Assembly (NCBI GenBank): GCA_016872125.1
Contig: VHBD01000076.1
Span: 1-7,127 of the forward strand
Source: Sphingomonadales bacterium
GTDB lineage: Bacteria; Bacteroidota; Bacteroidia; UBA7662
Direction of reading: 5' to 3'
DNA: 7,127 bases
Shown here: positions 4,954-7,127 of the stretch, piece by piece
Layout: each line of letters starts with the position of its first letter
Position numbering within the stretch: the first letter of the stretch is position 1
Made by a program: the position numbers and the translations under genes
The notes under the pieces: model-generated
What the model saw: the letters and a program-made list of their open reading frames with translations, nothing else
Told to the model about the DNA's origin: nothing
Database searches by the model: none

Positions 4954-7127
4954 ATGAAGGATCGCCTCCCCCGACCAGGTAAACCCCTGATTCCCAAAAC
5001 CTGCATAGCGATAATCCTGTTAGCCTTCATGGCAGGGAGCAATCCGACGCATGGACAATTCTATGAGGACTTTGCGGATAGCAATTTCACCACCAACCCT
5101 ACTTGGCTAGGTGAAACCGATAAATTCATCATCAACAGCCAACGTGAACTCCAATTGAATGCGCCAGCGGCCAGCGGTTCAGCCTTGCTCCGTACCCCAT
5201 CCCTTGCGGTGCATCAAGGCCGTTGGGAATTTTACGGCAGGATGGACTTCAACCCCTCATCGGTGAATCTACTGGACCTCTACTTGATGGCCACCGATAC
5301 CGCACCCCACCAAAGCGGCTTGGGCTATGGGATACGCCTTGGCGGAACTAATGATAACATTGAATTTATTCGATGCGTTAACGGAACTACCACCCGTTTG
5401 GCATCGTGGGCGAACGGTTGGTTGAACAAAGAGAGTAACCCTTATGGTATCAAAGTCGAACGCTATACAGGAGGCCTATGGTATTGTTATGCGGATACGT
5501 CCAATTCCGGATCCGGTTCCGCCTCCTGGATTTGGCTGGGATCCGTGACCGACAATACCATTACCCGATCAAGCCATGTGGTCTTGAGGCCGGTGTACAC
5601 CTCTACACGATCCAAACTGTTTAGTTTTCAGAAAATAACGGTAAGCGGCATCCTGATGCCAGATTCTGTACCGCCCAAGGTGACTGGATTTCAGTTTGTT
5701 ACGGAAAGTATTCTGCATGTGATGTTCAGCGAACCGCTGGACACCCTTCTTGCCGCCTCGTCCATGGTCATTCAACACCCCAGCAACTTGAGCTGCAGAG
5801 GATATCGATGGAGAAACGACACCGTTCTTGAAATCCAATATTCCGGCACTATCCCCAAGGAATTAAGATTACCCCTACGGCTCAGCGGATTGCAAGACCG
5901 CTTCGGCCTTCACTTGGACACCGTCCTTAATCTCCTGCTCAACGATTACCGCGCGGGAAGATTGCGCATCAGCGAATTCATGAGCGATCCTGATCCGCCC
6001 AAGAAATCTTTTCCGGACGGTCTCCCCCTCAGCGAATTTGTGGAAATCTACAATCCAGATTCTCTGCCAATAAGTCTCTTGGGTTGCAGCCTAGGGGACG
6101 CTACCTCCATTAGCCCGCTGCCTCCTTATACCTTACCGCCCCAAGCCTATGCGGTGTTGGTGCCTTCGGACCTCAAGGAACTCTGGGAGCAATGGACCGA
6201 CTTGCAGGTCCCTTGGGTACAGCGGCATTTCATCGGGGTTCAGCCCTGGCCCTCCTTGAACAACGACCAAGATCGGATTCGATTCCTTGGGCCAGGAGGA
6301 GCAGGCATAGATTCTCTTGACTACCAACTTGACTGGTGGCGTACGATCCCCCAAAAACAAGGCGGCTGGTCCATGAGTCGGCAGCATCTTCTCTGTCCTT
6401 GTCAGGATACTTTGAATTGGAAACCCACGACCCATGTTCAAGGCGGTGACCCCGGGATTGGCTCCGTATCCTCCTATGATTCCACAGCAGGTTGCGGCAA
6501 GATGGCAATTCACCTGGCAAGTCAAGTTTTGGTGGATCCTAACCTCGGTTTCCGACTTCAATTCGACGGCCCGGTGAGGCCTAGCCAACGAGCGCGTATG
6601 GCACTCATCATGAACGGAGAACCGGTTGAAATTCCTATCAAAATGGCAGATACCCTGAGAATGCTCAGGGAATGGACTTTGACAACGGGACTGGCTCGGT
6701 CCCTCCTGCCGGGTCATGCCTATACGATGTTATGCGAAGGCTGGGAAACCTGCAACGGAATCTTGGCCCCCACTCAAATCCTACAAGTGGGCTTGGGTAT
6801 CGCAGCCGACTCTGCCCTGGTCTTGATCTCGGAAATTTATCCCCGTCCAATGCACACCGATTACCCCTGGGTAGAATGTTGTAACCTATCCAAACTCGTC
6901 CTTGATCGAAGCCGACTATGGCTGTTCCGCACCGGACAAGAAGGGGAAGTCCTGGAAGGCAATTCCTTGGGCCAGGAGTTAGAACCCTGGTTCCCCGGAC
7001 AATGCCTCCTGCTCAGCCGTAACAAAGATTTTCTAAGGCTCGAGGGCCTGCGTGAATGCGTGACGAAAAACCTCGATTCCTTGAGGCAGAACCCGGTCGT
7101 CCTCAGCTTGCCCGCTTTGCCGAGAAC
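4954..7127 (+). CDS. Secreted multidomain lamin-tail-domain (LTD) protein, 3' end cut by window edge
   Basis: From ATG 4954 the frame runs 724 codons to the right edge without a stop. Residues 1-35 are a signal peptide (basic start MKDRLPRPGK, core CIAIILLAFMAG, cleavage near THGQ). Residues about 36-225 resemble the concanavalin/laminin-G-like N-terminal domain common in Bacteroidota LTD proteins (YEDFADSNFTTNPTW, FNPSSVNLLDLYLMATD, GYGIRLGGTNDNIEFIR). Residues about 239-325 look like an Ig-like (Big_5) domain (VMFSEPLDT, LSGLQDRFG). The first LTD spans about 337-505: LRISEFMSDPDPP, SEFVEIYNPDSLPISLLGCSL, YTLPPQAYAVLVP and the closing GGDPGIGSV. A second LTD begins near 622 (LVLISEIYPRP, PWVECCNLSKLVLDRSRLWL) and is incomplete. 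No catalytic site is seen. It is exported to at least the periplasm and perhaps the surface; a T9SS sorting domain could lie beyond the window. An adhesive, matrix or scaffold role is inference. Confidence 0.88.
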   Translation, partial: MKDRLPRPGKPLIPKTCIAIILLAFMAGSNPTHGQFYEDFADSNFTTNPTWLGETDKFIINSQRELQLNAPAASGSALLRTPSLAVHQGRWEFYGRMDFNPSSVNLLDLYLMATDTAPHQSGLGYGIRLGGTNDNIEFIRCVNGTTTRLASWANGWLNKESNPYGIKVERYTGGLWYCYADTSNSGSGSASWIWLGSVTDNTITRSSHVVLRPVYTSTRSKLFSFQKITVSGILMPDSVPPKVTGFQFVTESILHVMFSEPLDTLLAASSMVIQHPSNLSCRGYRWRNDTVLEIQYSGTIPKELRLPLRLSGLQDRFGLHLDTVLNLLLNDYRAGRLRISEFMSDPDPPKKSFPDGLPLSEFVEIYNPDSLPISLLGCSLGDATSISPLPPYTLPPQAYAVLVPSDLKELWEQWTDLQVPWVQRHFIGVQPWPSLNNDQDRIRFLGPGGAGIDSLDYQLDWWRTIPQKQGGWSMSRQHLLCPCQDTLNWKPTTHVQGGDPGIGSVSSYDSTAGCGKMAIHLASQVLVDPNLGFRLQFDGPVRPSQRARMALIMNGEPVEIPIKMADTLRMLREWTLTTGLARSLLPGHAYTMLCEGWETCNGILAPTQILQVGLGIAADSALVLISEIYPRPMHTDYPWVECCNLSKLVLDRSRLWLFRTGQEGEVLEGNSLGQELEPWFPGQCLLLSRNKDFLRLEGLRECVTKNLDSLRQNPVVLSLPALPR

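Noticed and set aside
4393..4982. Plus-strand ORFs opposite asd
   Set aside because: They are antisense to a complete asd with intact catalytic residues; their composition (many Arg, Pro, His) is typical of shadow frames.
6133..6717. Minus-strand 194-codon ORF opposite the lamin-tail gene
   Set aside because: The plus frame is open for 724 codons with clear domains; the minus ORF is an antisense shadow without recognised features.

Overview
The window looks like chromosomal DNA from a member of the Bacteroidota. Three of the five substantial genes encode secreted proteins of types characteristic of that phylum. These are a collagen-like protein with the Bacteroidota N-terminal module, a dockerin-like protein ending in a type IX secretion (T9SS) type A sorting domain, and a lamin-tail-domain protein. 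The start codons have no obvious Shine-Dalgarno sequences, which also fits. I cannot name the genus.

Left part (1-2382, all minus strand, roughly 40% GC in a sampled line outside the repeat): a truncated signal-peptide ORF (2266-2382), then the T9SS/dockerin-like protein (836-2251), then a collagen-like Gly-X-Y protein (791 down to the left edge, where it runs out of the window). The spacings are 14 and 44 bases with no terminator visible, so they may be one transcript for exported or surface proteins.

Middle (2383-2942): a stretch with no convincing gene, then a minus-strand tRNA-Asn(GTT) with its own strong terminator and a plausible promoter. Base composition changes across this region: left genes are AT-richer, while sampled lines of the right genes are about 52-62% GC.

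Right part (2943-7127): a PfkB-family sugar kinase (+) and aspartate-semialdehyde dehydrogenase asd (-) converge and overlap by exactly 14 bases. Those 14 bases form a perfect palindrome, so both proteins end in the same three residues and stop codon. An 84-base divergent gap separates asd from a large secreted multidomain protein (+, at least 724 residues). Its order is signal peptide, concanavalin-like N-terminal domain, Ig-like domain and two lamin-tail domains, and it is cut by the right edge.

The housekeeping part (asd for lysine/threonine/methionine precursors, sugar kinase, tRNA) and the secreted proteins have no obvious functional link beyond proximity. I found no CRISPR array, intact mobile element, toxin-antitoxin pair or recognisable defence system. 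The most distinctive features are the shared palindromic gene ends, the ACCGGT-rich collagen repeat that stays open on both strands, and the orphan signal-peptide ORF.
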